Source: Aliiglaciecola sp. M165 (GTDB taxonomy: Bacteria > Pseudomonadota > Gammaproteobacteria > Enterobacterales > Alteromonadaceae). From it: a DNA stretch of 64,000 nucleotides. The stretch spans positions 186,001 through 250,000 of the forward strand of contig NZ_VKKH01000001.1 in NCBI RefSeq assembly GCF_007197995.1, written 5' to 3'. Positions 46,374 to 54,533 of the stretch are shown here, piece by piece. The first letter of the stretch is position 1; every line of letters begins with the position of its first letter. Below the pieces are notes generated by a model. It ran no database searches and was not told the origin of the DNA. It was given only the letters and a program-made list of their open reading frames with translations. The translations under genes and the position numbers were made by a program.

Positions 46374-47393
46374 TGTGTGATTCATAGACATCCTTTCATT
46401 ATAATTGGATGTTATGAATGATGAAATTCAACAGAGATTGGTCTGGATAAAATTACTTGAATCATCAGGTGATGCAGGTTTAGTTTGTCGTAAATGTGGC
46501 ATCACCAGACCAACTCTCCGTAAATGGTGGAGGCGCTATCAAGAGTTAGGCAAAGTTGGTCTGATTAGCCAAAGTAAGCGTCCTCATTTGTCACCAAATC
46601 TTAAAACCACAGACAAAGTTGAGAAGCTAATTTTGGAATTACGCTCAGCAAGAAATCTCGGAGCTAGGAGGCTTCAAAGCGAGTTATTTAGACTTCACAA
46701 CATATCATTAGGTCTGGCGACAATTCACAAAGTTTTCAAAAAGCATCAAGTTAAACCTCTTCAAAAATTCAGGCGAAAGGTTGATTACATTCGATATGAA
46801 CGACCATTGCCTGGCGATAGAGTACAAATGGACACTTGCAAAATAGCTCCTGGGCTTTATCAATATACTTCGATCGACGACTGCACTAGATATAGGGTTT
46901 TGAGGCTCTACAAGCGTCGTACGGCAGCCAATACATTAGACTTTATTGACGCTGTTGTTGAAGAAATGCCTTTTCCTATTCAGCGATTTCAAACTGATCG
47001 TGGCAGAGAATTTTTTGCTGAAAAGGTTCAGAAAAAAATGATGTCTCTGGGTATCAAGTTTCGTCCTAATAAACCAGCTTCACCACATCTTAATGGAAAA
47101 GTTGAGCGATCTCAGAAAACCGATAAAGCCGAGTTTTATGCAACTGTAGATATCGAATCTGATGACTTGGACAGTCAACTTTCTGAATGGCAGCACTACT
47201 ATAATTGGAATCGTCCACATAGTGCTCACAAAGGCAAAACACCAATGGAAAAGTATTTCATTCTCTCTGAAGAAACTCCGTTCTCAGATGCTGTTATTGA
47301 AAGCTATAAACTCAAAAGTGAAAGGGTTCAGGATGCAAATTACAGACGAGATTTAGAGATCGCCAGATTGAAACGATCTCTATGAATCACACA
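46374..47393 (+). mobile_element. IS481-type insertion sequence
   Basis: A 1020-bp element bounded by perfect 15-bp inverted repeats (TGTGTGATTCATAGA at 46374-46388 and its complement at 47379-47393) and flanked by a 7-bp GCTAAAT duplication. It carries one intact transposase gene. Perfect ends and intact target duplication suggest a recent insertion. Confidence 0.9.
46414..47385 (+). CDS. IS481-family transposase
   Basis: A 323-aa DDE transposase: N-terminal helix-turn-helix (DAGLVCRKCGITRPTLRKWWRRYQ), then an rve-type catalytic core with Asp in VQMDTCKI, Asp in FQTDRGREF and Glu in NGKVERSQKTDKAEF, and the C-terminal YNWNRPHSAHKGKTP. Length is normal and no stops interrupt it. A TTG three codons upstream (46405) is an alternative start. 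Confidence 0.9.
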   Translation: MNDEIQQRLVWIKLLESSGDAGLVCRKCGITRPTLRKWWRRYQELGKVGLISQSKRPHLSPNLKTTDKVEKLILELRSARNLGARRLQSELFRLHNISLGLATIHKVFKKHQVKPLQKFRRKVDYIRYERPLPGDRVQMDTCKIAPGLYQYTSIDDCTRYRVLRLYKRRTAANTLDFIDAVVEEMPFPIQRFQTDRGREFFAEKVQKKMMSLGIKFRPNKPASPHLNGKVERSQKTDKAEFYATVDIESDDLDSQLSEWQHYYNWNRPHSAHKGKTPMEKYFILSEETPFSDAVIESYKLKSERVQDANYRRDLEIARLKRSL

Positions 47394-47400
47394 GCTAAAT
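47394..47400. repeat. target-site duplication, right copy
   Basis: GCTAAAT just after the right terminal repeat, identical to 46367-46373. Its last base is part of the stop codon of the PhnD-like gene. Confidence 0.75.
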
Positions 47401-48260
47401 TAAAGCTGTTTTAAGATCCTTACTAGTGGTTCGAGATCGCTTTTTTCCACTCTAACAAACGTTGTCGAATTTCCGAATTCTGGCCAACCTTTTTTTAGCC
47501 CTTCCAATATCTTTTCGCTCTCTTTAGCGTTTTTTATTAAAATATGTTGAAGCCGAAGACAAGAACTCAATGGTTCAATTGCACACACCAGAGGCCCAAA
47601 AGGAATAATCGATGACCGCCAAACTTCTGATACTTTTCCTGGATTTTTTTTACTTTCCTCTAAAAACACTTTGGTGGCAAGAATCCCGAATTCAAAGCTT
47701 AATTCCGCTACCCCTTTGAACACATTTACATGACTACCGACATATGCCGTTTCATAACTCAAGCCTTTGTTATTTAGTCTTGTATTGACATATGCTAATC
47801 CAACTAACCCACCGGATATAGAATCAGACCAGACGGTTGCAATAGGCTTGTTGGAAAGCGCACGTAAATCTGTCAACGTTGTTTGTCCTCTGAAACTTGT
47901 CACAATACTACTGGTATAACTTGACCCTAATGTGTCTGGGCTAGCAAGCAAAACGAAGTCAATTGTAGGGCTGAATGCGATCTGCAGATAGCCAGCAAGA
48001 TTGGGAACTGCTATTTGAATTTGACCTTGCTTGAACGCATCTGCTAGCTCAGAAGGAGAGTCAAATAAAACTACCACAGCGGGGGCATTTAAATTGGCTA
48101 CTACTGACTCTAATAGTGGCTTGATCGAAGCCGCCCTGTCTATTCCTGGGTATTTATACGTTCCTATCAATATAGGCGACTGACTACCATCTGCCTGAGC
48201 GAGACAAGACACGGCAAGCATTAATGCAAACACCATATATTTAACCAAAGTACATTTCAT
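47400..48260 (-). CDS. Periplasmic PhnD-like substrate-binding protein
   Basis: A 286-aa protein with a signal peptide (MKCTLVKYMVFALMLAVS, cleavage after AQA) and a PhnD/phosphonate-type binding fold (ILIGTYKYPGIDRAASIKPL; LADAFKQGQIQIAVPNLAGYL; LRALSNKPIATVWSDSISGGLVG). No permease or ATPase genes are nearby, so it may serve as a sensor or an orphan binding protein. It has a Cys pair near the C-terminus (CAIEPLSSC). No clear SARP-type box upstream. Confidence 0.75.
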   Translation of the reverse strand: MKCTLVKYMVFALMLAVSCLAQADGSQSPILIGTYKYPGIDRAASIKPLLESVVANLNAPAVVVLFDSPSELADAFKQGQIQIAVPNLAGYLQIAFSPTIDFVLLASPDTLGSSYTSSIVTSFRGQTTLTDLRALSNKPIATVWSDSISGGLVGLAYVNTRLNNKGLSYETAYVGSHVNVFKGVAELSFEFGILATKVFLEESKKNPGKVSEVWRSSIIPFGPLVCAIEPLSSCLRLQHILIKNAKESEKILEGLKKGWPEFGNSTTFVRVEKSDLEPLVRILKQL

Positions 48261-48386
48261 CCAAAACTCTAAAGCTGAAGGGGGCAGATTTGGCTACATA
48301 AACTGAAAGTTATGAGACAAAACGATTACTATCATCTAGTCAACAAGCATCTATTAGTATTTTCACATAGTTGAGCGAATGCCTAG

Positions 48387-48947
48387 TCACGAGCTACAGG
48401 CTTGTTCTAACGCTTTTGAAGCATACATCGCTCGGCGATTTACCAGCGGACTTTCTAAATTCCGCAGTAAAATGGAAGTTCGCTCAAAGCCGGCAAAGTC
48501 ATTTATTTTATGGTCCTCGCATATCGCTCGATGGGTAGGGATAATTATTGATATAGGGCACGCAGCGAGAGCTCTTTTTATTTTTTCTTTGGAATCAAAA
48601 ACATTTAAGCGTCGAGATATTTTGGAGTACGTCGAGCGTTGTCCAAAAGGGATTCTTCGAACTTGATGCCAAACTTCGGATTGGAAGTAAGTTCCATCAA
48701 GGGTGAAAGGAACAGTGAACGCCGTACGACATCCCGAGAAATACTCTTCAATTTGGTAAATCGCTTCTTCCAATAGAGGGGACTTACCTTTTCTAAAAGA
48801 TGCCGAATATTTTCTGCAAAGTCGATTGTAAATAAGGATTCGATTGGATCTGCAGGACCAATCACACATAACGAGCCTTCCCTGAAAATCGCCTAAAACT
48901 AGTTCGCCAAGAGGAGACAGAAAAGTTTCACATACGATTGAAGCCAT
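48387..48947 (-). CDS. Alkyltransferase-like protein (O6-alkylguanine family, active Cys replaced by Thr)
   Basis: A 186-aa protein from the ATG at 48947 (AGGTG upstream; an in-frame GTG at 48956 is possible). An N-terminal AGT-like half (SPLGELVLGDFQGRLVMCDW) is followed by the DNA-binding half (FQSEVWHQVRRIPFGQRSTYSKISRRLNV). The signature PCHR is PTHR here: Thr138 (codon ACC at 48534-48536). Without the acceptor Cys it cannot transfer alkyl groups; ATL proteins with Trp at that position bind lesions and recruit excision repair. Thr is not the usual ATL residue. A SARP-type box lies 57 bases upstream. Confidence 0.8.
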   Translation of the reverse strand: MASIVCETFLSPLGELVLGDFQGRLVMCDWSCRSNRILIYNRLCRKYSASFRKGKSPLLEEAIYQIEEYFSGCRTAFTVPFTLDGTYFQSEVWHQVRRIPFGQRSTYSKISRRLNVFDSKEKIKRALAACPISIIIPTHRAICEDHKINDFAGFERTSILLRNLESPLVNRRAMYASKALEQACSS

Positions 48948-49003
48948 TTTGTACACCTAAACATCCACTTTATTACCAGAACGATACGATAATCCTTTAA
49001 ATG

Positions 49004-49021
49004 CGTGACAAAACCGTCACA
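49004..49021 (-). promoter_or_regulatory. SARP-type direct repeat, box B
   Basis: Minus strand: TGTGACG-GTTT-TGTCACG, 11-bp period. A -10-like GATTAT (48994-48989) starts nine bases later, predicting a ~35-nt leader before the alkyltransferase-like gene at 48947. Confidence 0.6.
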
Positions 49022-49144
49022 AATATTCTGGGTGAATGAGAAACTGTGCTCTTAAATTAAAAGGACTTTGTGCTTTAAAGAAAAGTACCATTGGAAAATA
49101 CTGCTAGACGGGAACGAGATCACAATGCAATTTGTTAGGCTTTT

Positions 49145-49618
49145 CTACAAATCAGCAGAGCAACTTTCATTAGCATTAAGAATTTCTAATTCTAATAAAC
49201 TTTTTTCCATATGAATTTTTGGTTCTTTGAGATCAGTGAAACCAAATTTAGAATATAATCCCTGAGCATCCAATGTAGATAACATGAACCTTCTTAGCCC
49301 TTGTAAATCCTTATGCCTGAAAATATTCATAAGTAACAACTTCGATAAACCAAATCCACGATATTCCTGCAATATATAAACATCAGATAGATAGGCAAAG
49401 GTTGATTTGTCAGATATGACTCTGGCGAATCCTACTTGCCTGCCCTGTGGAGAAATCACTCCAAAACAAAGTGAGTTTTCAACGGCTTTTGAAAGCCTTT
49501 CAAGTGTGATTCCCTTTGCCCAGTATGAAGACTCGAGGAACGAGAGCACAGAATACAAGTCAAATTCATCCTGATTGGTAGTAATACGAAAACCAGGAGT
49601 TAAATTATTGCTTACCAT
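49145..49618 (-). CDS. GNAT-family acetyltransferase
   Basis: A 157-aa GNAT protein: a Trp-rich N-terminal region (SSYWAKGITLERL), the central sheet VGFARVISDKSTFAYLSDVYIL and the acetyl-CoA loop EYRGFGLSKLLL, with a C-terminal YSKFGFTDL. It would acetylate an amine; the substrate is unknown. It has its own 226-base upstream gap without a recognised box. No neighbour explains its role. Confidence 0.88.
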   Translation of the reverse strand: MVSNNLTPGFRITTNQDEFDLYSVLSFLESSYWAKGITLERLSKAVENSLCFGVISPQGRQVGFARVISDKSTFAYLSDVYILQEYRGFGLSKLLLMNIFRHKDLQGLRRFMLSTLDAQGLYSKFGFTDLKEPKIHMEKSLLELEILNANESCSADL

Positions 49619-49844
49619 AGAGCCTATTCCCTATTTTTTATATACGTTTCAAAACAGCGATTAATAGATTGCTATTAAGAGTTTTGGTCCATAGTGTATG
49701 CATTTACCAAATAATACTTTTTATAAGCAACCTCGCATAGAAAGACGTGCATCTGCGTAAGTAATATTCCAACCTTCGCTCTTCATTGATATGTATGAAG
49801 TGACCGCTTGAGCTGCCAATATTAATTAGTGTGAAGACAAACTG

Positions 49845-50942
49845 TTAGTTAACAAAATCTTTAGGAATTTGGACCTGAAAAACGCCACCTTTGTAGAGCC
49901 CCAAATAAACAATAAAAAATTCTTCAGATTCTTTGAAAGTGAGGCTCCAAACGCCGCCAAAAAGATCATTATCGTCTAACGTATATTTATGCCAACTGCC
50001 TCCGCCATCACTGCTGACTTCTAGAATGAGAGGTTGCGACGAATCGAAATTTTTAGCCCAAGAGGAAGTCACCAATAAATTGCTTGTGCCTAACTCCACT
50101 AGGTCAAAGTAAAACCTTGAATTTTCATCTTCAATTAAAGCGGCCCAACTTTCACCTGAGTCATCTGAAAACACAATACCTCCCTCACCTGATACTACGA
50201 CCCGCTCCTTGTTCGACCCTACAAGATTTATACTCTTCACTGAACTAGGCGACTCTAAGACATCAACTACACTAGTATAATTAATCGTTTCAAGAGTATT
50301 TTCGTCGAAGCTCCGAAGCAAGGCCCCCTCTATTGCGTTTTGACCTCCAAACCAAATTTCACTGCTTGCAGGCATTTTTAATAGAGTAAAAAGCCCTGTA
50401 GCAAAAGTCTGCCATTCGCCTGAAAGCTCTTGCCATGTAATACCGAAGTCGTCTGACTTTGCAAGAACGCCATAACCTACTGCGTAGAGCACGCCAAGTG
50501 TATCGTCGAACATAAGTCTATTCGCGGGTTCATATAGCTCGGAAGTTGGCTGAGGATTTGGTCCGCCAAAATTAGTTGAGATGATCTCCCAGGAAGCACC
50601 ATTATTCCTTGTTTCATAGAGGAATTCGTTTTCATTGACAGACACACTGGCTATAAGGTGTTCTGGGTATAAAGACACAACATCACGGACATACCAATCG
50701 TCATTGCTGATTAACTGCCAATCGCTGCTATTGTTCAATATGAAAACGCCCGCACTTGTAGCAGCCGTTATGCTGTCATCAAAAACTGACTTTTCAAATT
50801 GGTTAATAATTAAACCTTCTAAACCCATACTTTGGAATTCAATTTTGGAAGGCGGGTCCAATGGTTCAGTAGATGCGTCTTCTTCAATATCACAGCCGAA
50901 AAGAATTAAACAAAAAATGAGGAGGAAAAAATAACGAAACAT
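49845..50942 (-). CDS. BNR/YCF48-like beta-propeller lipoprotein
   Basis: A 365-aa protein with a lipobox (FFLLIFCLILFGC, Cys near 16) and a run of BNR/sialidase-type beta-propeller blades with Asp-box-like units (FSDDSGESWAAL; KSDDFGITWQEL; VSSDGGGSWHKY). It is probably a surface- or periplasm-facing recognition propeller rather than an enzyme, as no catalytic Arg/Tyr set is visible. The ATG follows GGAAGC. A SARP-type box lies ~47 bases upstream. Confidence 0.8.
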   Translation of the reverse strand: MFRYFFLLIFCLILFGCDIEEDASTEPLDPPSKIEFQSMGLEGLIINQFEKSVFDDSITAATSAGVFILNNSSDWQLISNDDWYVRDVVSLYPEHLIASVSVNENEFLYETRNNGASWEIISTNFGGPNPQPTSELYEPANRLMFDDTLGVLYAVGYGVLAKSDDFGITWQELSGEWQTFATGLFTLLKMPASSEIWFGGQNAIEGALLRSFDENTLETINYTSVVDVLESPSSVKSINLVGSNKERVVVSGEGGIVFSDDSGESWAALIEDENSRFYFDLVELGTSNLLVTSSWAKNFDSSQPLILEVSSDGGGSWHKYTLDDNDLFGGVWSLTFKESEEFFIVYLGLYKGGVFQVQIPKDFVN

Positions 50943-50988
50943 TGATTTGCTTCCATAAATTAAGAATTCAGTAAGAATAAGGAGTGGA

Positions 50989-51006
50989 CGTCACAGAAAC
51001 GTGACA
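50989..51006 (-). promoter_or_regulatory. SARP-type direct repeat, box C
   Basis: Minus strand: TGTCACG-TTTC-TGTGACG, 11-bp period. A -10-like TATTCT (50979-50974) starts nine bases later; predicted start near 50967, about 25 bases before the lipoprotein ATG at 50942. Confidence 0.65.
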
Positions 51007-51217
51007 AAAAAATAATACGGATATTGAAGCTACTAGTATTGCCAAAACATTTCTCGCTAGTTGGCATTTTTTATAAAGCGATCGTAAAAAAGGAAAGTAA
51101 AGCGTCCAGAAAATTGTTTGATGTGTTCTACAAATGAAAGCTAAGCCGAACTTAAGTATTAGAAACCGTGATTCACCTATTTAACTTGGATAAAATTTCA
51201 ACTGTTACTCGGGAAGT

Positions 51218-51754
51218 CTAAGCAAGTTTTTTTGCGAGAACGCTGTATATATGCCAATTGTTGTTATCACATTCAGTGGAGGAACCCGAGCAGCGAATTT
51301 CATCAAAAGAAATGATTTCTAGATTTTTAAAGTACTCCCTGATTTCCTGTTCATGAATTGCTTCGGAATAGAACCAACTATGTACGTGTGGATAATTTTC
51401 AAGCATTGAGTCGTGCTCGCCTAAAAACGTAGCGAAAAAACGCGTCCTGGTCTCAGTGCAGGTAACATTCTAGATATTGAAAGTGCGAGTTGATCTAACG
51501 GCAAAAAATAAACTCGCATCTGCAGCAATGAACAAAGCATCTGGGTAGTCGAAATCCAAAAATACTAACTTTTTTACTTGAACAAACGAATTGTCTTTGA
51601 ATCTACCTGATAGCATTTCTAGTGCTCTATCTTCATTGTCATAGCCAAATACTTCGTATCCTGTTGAAAGTAAAAACTCAATGTCACTTCCTGCACCACA
51701 ATCACAATCACAATCACAATCAACGGCTATTGTGCGAAACTTATATGCGCACAA
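51218..51754 (-). pseudogene. Disrupted SAM-dependent methyltransferase
   Basis: A class I methyltransferase broken in the middle. The first part has motif I as VDCDCDCDCGAGSD and continues GYEVFGYDNEDRALEML and DYPDALFIAADASLFF. A stop at 51467-51469 interrupts that frame; a neighbouring frame there reads LDQLALSISRMLPALRPG, and the original frame resumes with FFATFLGEHDSMLENYPHV and IHEQEIREYFKNLEII. Two compensating frameshifts therefore explain the break. Motif I is also lengthened by a tandem 6-bp repeat. Product almost surely inactive. Confidence 0.8.
51698..51721. repeat. (ACAATC)x4 hexanucleotide repeat
   Basis: Four perfect tandem ACAATC units (GATTGT on the coding strand) within motif I of the methyltransferase pseudogene. 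Each unit encodes Asp-Cys. The normal motif would contain one or two copies. Confidence 0.85.
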
Positions 51755-51801
51755 CGCCGCTTTTAAACGCTCTCACACGGTTTTTGAGGTAATATATTTG
51801 G

Positions 51802-52599
51802 CTAGTGTGTGTTTTCATGTGAGTTTATTACGTTAATTGTTTCATTAATCAACTGCGCCGATTCTCGTGGCATTTCGAGTGGAAACATATGTCCCCCTTG
51901 GACCATTTGGACTGAACTTTCGAACATGCTATTCCTACACCAGCTCACATCCCAAGAAGAAATCATATTGCTTTTAGATCCAAAAATTATTGTGCTTTTT
52001 ACATGTTTCAGTTGCCTTGGTATGTTGACAAGAATCGTGCGGAAAAGCTGGGCTTCAATCTCCGTTGAAAAAGACAAATGGATAGTTCCATCCTTTAAGT
52101 AAAAGCCGCTTTCCATAAAATCTTCAAAACATGCATTATCAAAATTTGAAAATAGGTTCTTTCGGGAGAAATGTATACGCGCATCATTGATTGTGGCAAA
52201 TCGATTTTTTCGTTTCTTTGCTGCGCCGGAAGGGCCAAAGTAGTCAATTAGGCCCAATGTCTTTAAAAACCCAATAATCAGACGCTTTGATGTTGAAAGA
52301 AATATCGGTTCTAACATAATAACCCCTTTGAACAAATAGGGATATCGCGAAGCTGCCAAGCCTACCACACAAGCTCCTGTGCTATGCCCCATGGCGATGA
52401 CTGGGGCTTCGAAGCCGGCCATAACAGAGTCAACAAACTCTTCAACCAGCGCATCCAAATTTTTGGGTAATACTGTGCTTTTGTGGGAAATTTTTTCAAT
52501 TGCTTTGACTTCAACATTTTTTAGCATACCTAAAAAGCTAGAGTAGCAACCGGCTGGGAAGCCGTTTGCGTGAACGAAATGCAATTGTGTCGAACTCAT
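51802..52599 (-). CDS. Alpha/beta hydrolase
   Basis: A 265-aa alpha/beta hydrolase (from the ATG at 52599, with GAGGTGG upstream; an in-frame GTG lies four codons earlier). It begins LHFVHANGFPAG, has the nucleophile elbow GHSTGA and a final His in QGGHMFPLEMP. These fit small serine hydrolases that act on esters or lipids. It starts in four-base overlap with a small frame upstream and lies ~190 bases downstream of a SARP-type box. Substrate unknown. Confidence 0.85.
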   Translation of the reverse strand: MSSTQLHFVHANGFPAGCYSSFLGMLKNVEVKAIEKISHKSTVLPKNLDALVEEFVDSVMAGFEAPVIAMGHSTGACVVGLAASRYPYLFKGVIMLEPIFLSTSKRLIIGFLKTLGLIDYFGPSGAAKKRKNRFATINDARIHFSRKNLFSNFDNACFEDFMESGFYLKDGTIHLSFSTEIEAQLFRTILVNIPRQLKHVKSTIIFGSKSNMISSWDVSWCRNSMFESSVQMVQGGHMFPLEMPRESAQLINETINVINSHENTH

Positions 52600-52748
52600 A
52601 TTTGAACCCACCTCAATGTTTTACATTTAATAGTATTTCTTAAGCGCTGCCTGTGAGGGCCATATTTACTAAACGATTCTGAATTCATACCCGACTGATA
52701 ACGGGCCCATAGAGCGTATCGGTAACCAAATATTTGATAGATCTGCAA
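52596..52748 (-). CDS. Possible small protein coupled to the alpha/beta hydrolase
   Basis: A ~50-aa frame (TTG at 52748, with GAAGGG upstream) ending in an ATGA overlap with the hydrolase start. It is rich in Tyr/Arg (IFGYRYALWARYQSG; KYGPHRQRLRN). Box D predicts a transcript starting near 52765, just ahead. No homologue recognised. It may be a real small protein or just a coupling leader. Confidence 0.35.
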   Translation of the reverse strand: MQIYQIFGYRYALWARYQSGMNSESFSKYGPHRQRLRNTIKCKTLRWVQI

Positions 52749-52785
52749 TAGATGTGTCGCCCTTCGGTAGATGATTACCACACAC

Positions 52786-52803
52786 CGTCACAAATACGTC
52801 ACA
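52786..52803 (-). promoter_or_regulatory. SARP-type direct repeat, box D
   Basis: Minus strand: TGTGACG-TATT-TGTGACG, the best copy, 11-bp period. A -10-like TAATCA (52777-52772) starts eight bases later and faces the small frame and alpha/beta hydrolase. A TATAAA at 52824-52829 could serve the plus-strand homocysteine methyltransferase gene. Confidence 0.65.
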
Positions 52804-52994
52804 ATTTGAAATTCGTAACCCTGTATAAAATAAAACAAATATTAGATTTCACTTCCAAATAGTCGCCGCCAAAAAACTAGATATTGAATAGTCCAATATT
52901 GCTGATGATAATTATTGAAGCATTTTTGATTACTTTTTAGCTCACATAACGCCATCTGGCGTGATGTGATAACAAATAAAATACGGAGTCTAAT

Positions 52995-53948
52995 TTGACG
53001 AATATCAATTTTCCCGAAAGCCGTCCCAATACAATTTTTCTTACAGAAGGCGGGATTGAAACTGAAATAATGTACAAATGGGGATTTGACTTACCTCATT
53101 TTGCTATGTTCCCTTTATTAGAAAACCCTGAAGCCTCAGAAACTATTAAGAATATGTATCGCAGATATCTTGACGTCGTTGCTAAATATGGCCATAACGC
53201 GCTCATTGGCGGTTTCGACTACAGGGCGAGCCCAGATTATGGCAAAGCCTTGGGGTATTCAGAAGACGGTCTTCGAGAGGCTAACATGAGATCAATCCAA
53301 TTCTTACGAGATGTCGCAGCCGAATATAACGGGCAAATAGATCAGTGTTTATTTACCGGGTACGTAGGGCCTAGAGGAGACGCATACTTCGGTGCAAACA
53401 ATATGTCGATAGAAGAATCAGAGCAATACCATAGTGTGCAAATTGAGACGCTAAAAGCGGCAGGTGTTGATCTGGTCTGGGCAGTTACGTTTTCACATGT
53501 GCAAGAAGCAATAGGTGTCGTGAGAGCTGCAAAAAAAATAGGATTGCCTATCGCGATTTCTTTCACGTTAACGAGTGAGCACAAGTTATCGAGTGGTTTG
53601 TCATTTTCGTCCGCTATTAAAATTGTTGATGCTCAAACTGCCGGATACCCTTCTTTTTTCAGTATCAACTGCTCACACCCGGATGAATTCGGGCCAGCAC
53701 TTAGTGACGGAGAATGGATGCACAGAGTCAGATCGCTGAGGCCAAACGCTGCAAAGATGGACAAAATTTCATTGTGTAAGCTTGGTCACCTAGAAGAAGG
53801 GAATCCCGTCGAGCTAGGTATACAAATCGGAGAATTAAAAAAGCGGTACGAACATATGGATATTTGGGGTGGATGTTGCGGTACATGTGAGACTCATCTA
53901 GAGGAAATGGCCAAAAACCTCCCTTCAGGGCTTTATAAGTCTCCTTGA
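52995..53948 (+). CDS. Homocysteine S-methyltransferase family enzyme
   Basis: A 317-aa protein with the homocysteine-methyltransferase barrel. N-terminal LTEGGIETEIMYKWGFDLPHFA, zinc-binding Cys in INCSHP and the CC pair in WGGCCGTC (Cys294/295). It would move a methyl group from a donor such as S-methylmethionine to homocysteine. The start is TTG, supported by ACGGAG six bases before it. It stands alone on the plus strand with no amino-acid permease beside it. Confidence 0.9.
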   Translation: MTNINFPESRPNTIFLTEGGIETEIMYKWGFDLPHFAMFPLLENPEASETIKNMYRRYLDVVAKYGHNALIGGFDYRASPDYGKALGYSEDGLREANMRSIQFLRDVAAEYNGQIDQCLFTGYVGPRGDAYFGANNMSIEESEQYHSVQIETLKAAGVDLVWAVTFSHVQEAIGVVRAAKKIGLPIAISFTLTSEHKLSSGLSFSSAIKIVDAQTAGYPSFFSINCSHPDEFGPALSDGEWMHRVRSLRPNAAKMDKISLCKLGHLEEGNPVELGIQIGELKKRYEHMDIWGGCCGTCETHLEEMAKNLPSGLYKSP

Positions 53949-54052
53949 TTTATCTACTAATAGTATTTACGCAACAAATGGCACTATGAGATACATTTTA
54001 GGGCACATATAGGTCTAATCTCGACTTTCCTTGGTTCGTTCAATCATTGGAA

Positions 54053-54086
54053 CGAAAAAGCCCCGAAAATTTCAGCGCAGGGCTTA
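54053..54086 (-). terminator. minus-strand terminator
   Basis: On the minus strand AAGCCC (54085-54080) pairs with GGGCTT (54063-54058) and is followed by TTTTT. The flanks closely match the terminator of tRNA-Phe at 56623-56651. Confidence 0.65.
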
Positions 54087-54093
54087 GAAATAA

Positions 54094-54117
54094 TGGTGTT
54101 CGAGGCGGGATTCTCCT
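54094..54117 (-). other. tRNA 3'-end-like fragment
   Basis: Minus strand GAATCCCGCCTCGAACACCA is placed relative to the terminator as the T-arm, acceptor and CCA of tRNA-Phe are at 56661. Upstream sequence does not fold as a tRNA. It is probably a decayed tRNA end or an attachment-site scar. Confidence 0.4.
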
Positions 54118-54533
54118 GAGGTTTGCAAACTCGTTGAGCCAGAATACCTGCGAACTTCATCGTCATCATGGGAAAGCCAGATGGTCCAAATAAGAACACT
54201 CATTATTCGACATGTTTTGCGCGTTATTACAAAGTGCTCTCAAATAAATGCACAAACATCTGCATATAGTTGGTATTGGACATTGATTAAGCGTTATAGT
54301 GAGACAGCACTGCTCAAATATTAACCGATTTTAAAGCGAGAAACGACCTGTTTGAGAACTCATTGCTCTCTTTGTAAGGGTAAATCATAAATTGGTCAAC
54401 ATAACGATACTAGGTCACAAGTTGTCTCAACTGTTATTCATTGCATTCCGACTAAGCGAGAAAGTTACAAATTTTAATAGGTTGACGCAGCGCTACGCGG
54501 AAGTTATTTCATACACCAAAGGGATAAACACTT

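Larger units (their letters stand above)
53949..54533. other. non-coding region with terminator and tRNA-like fragment
   Basis: 585 bases. Holds a minus-strand terminator (54053-54086) and next to it a short stretch resembling a tRNA 3' end (54094-54117). The rest (54120-54533) is AT-rich without recognised features and includes the promoter of the TPR gene. Right edge of the accessory region. Confidence 0.5.

Noticed and set aside
48300-48345. Weak TGTCTCA-containing site upstream of the PhnD-like gene
   Set aside because: The second heptamer does not match the TGTGACG consensus, so it is not counted as a box.
51698-51721. Four-unit ACAATC repeat as a CRISPR or regulatory array
   Set aside because: Units are 6 bp with no spacers and lie inside a coding motif; slippage explains it.
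42349-54117. Chromosomal integron with attC sites
   Set aside because: Single genes with own promoters look cassette-like, but no integrase and no attC core (GTTRRRY...RYYYAAC pair) was found.
54415-54432. GTCACA-AGTT-GTCTCA upstream of the TPR lipoprotein as a fifth SARP box
   Set aside because: The period is 10 rather than 11 bp and the second half has a mismatch; no -10-like hexamer at the right distance.
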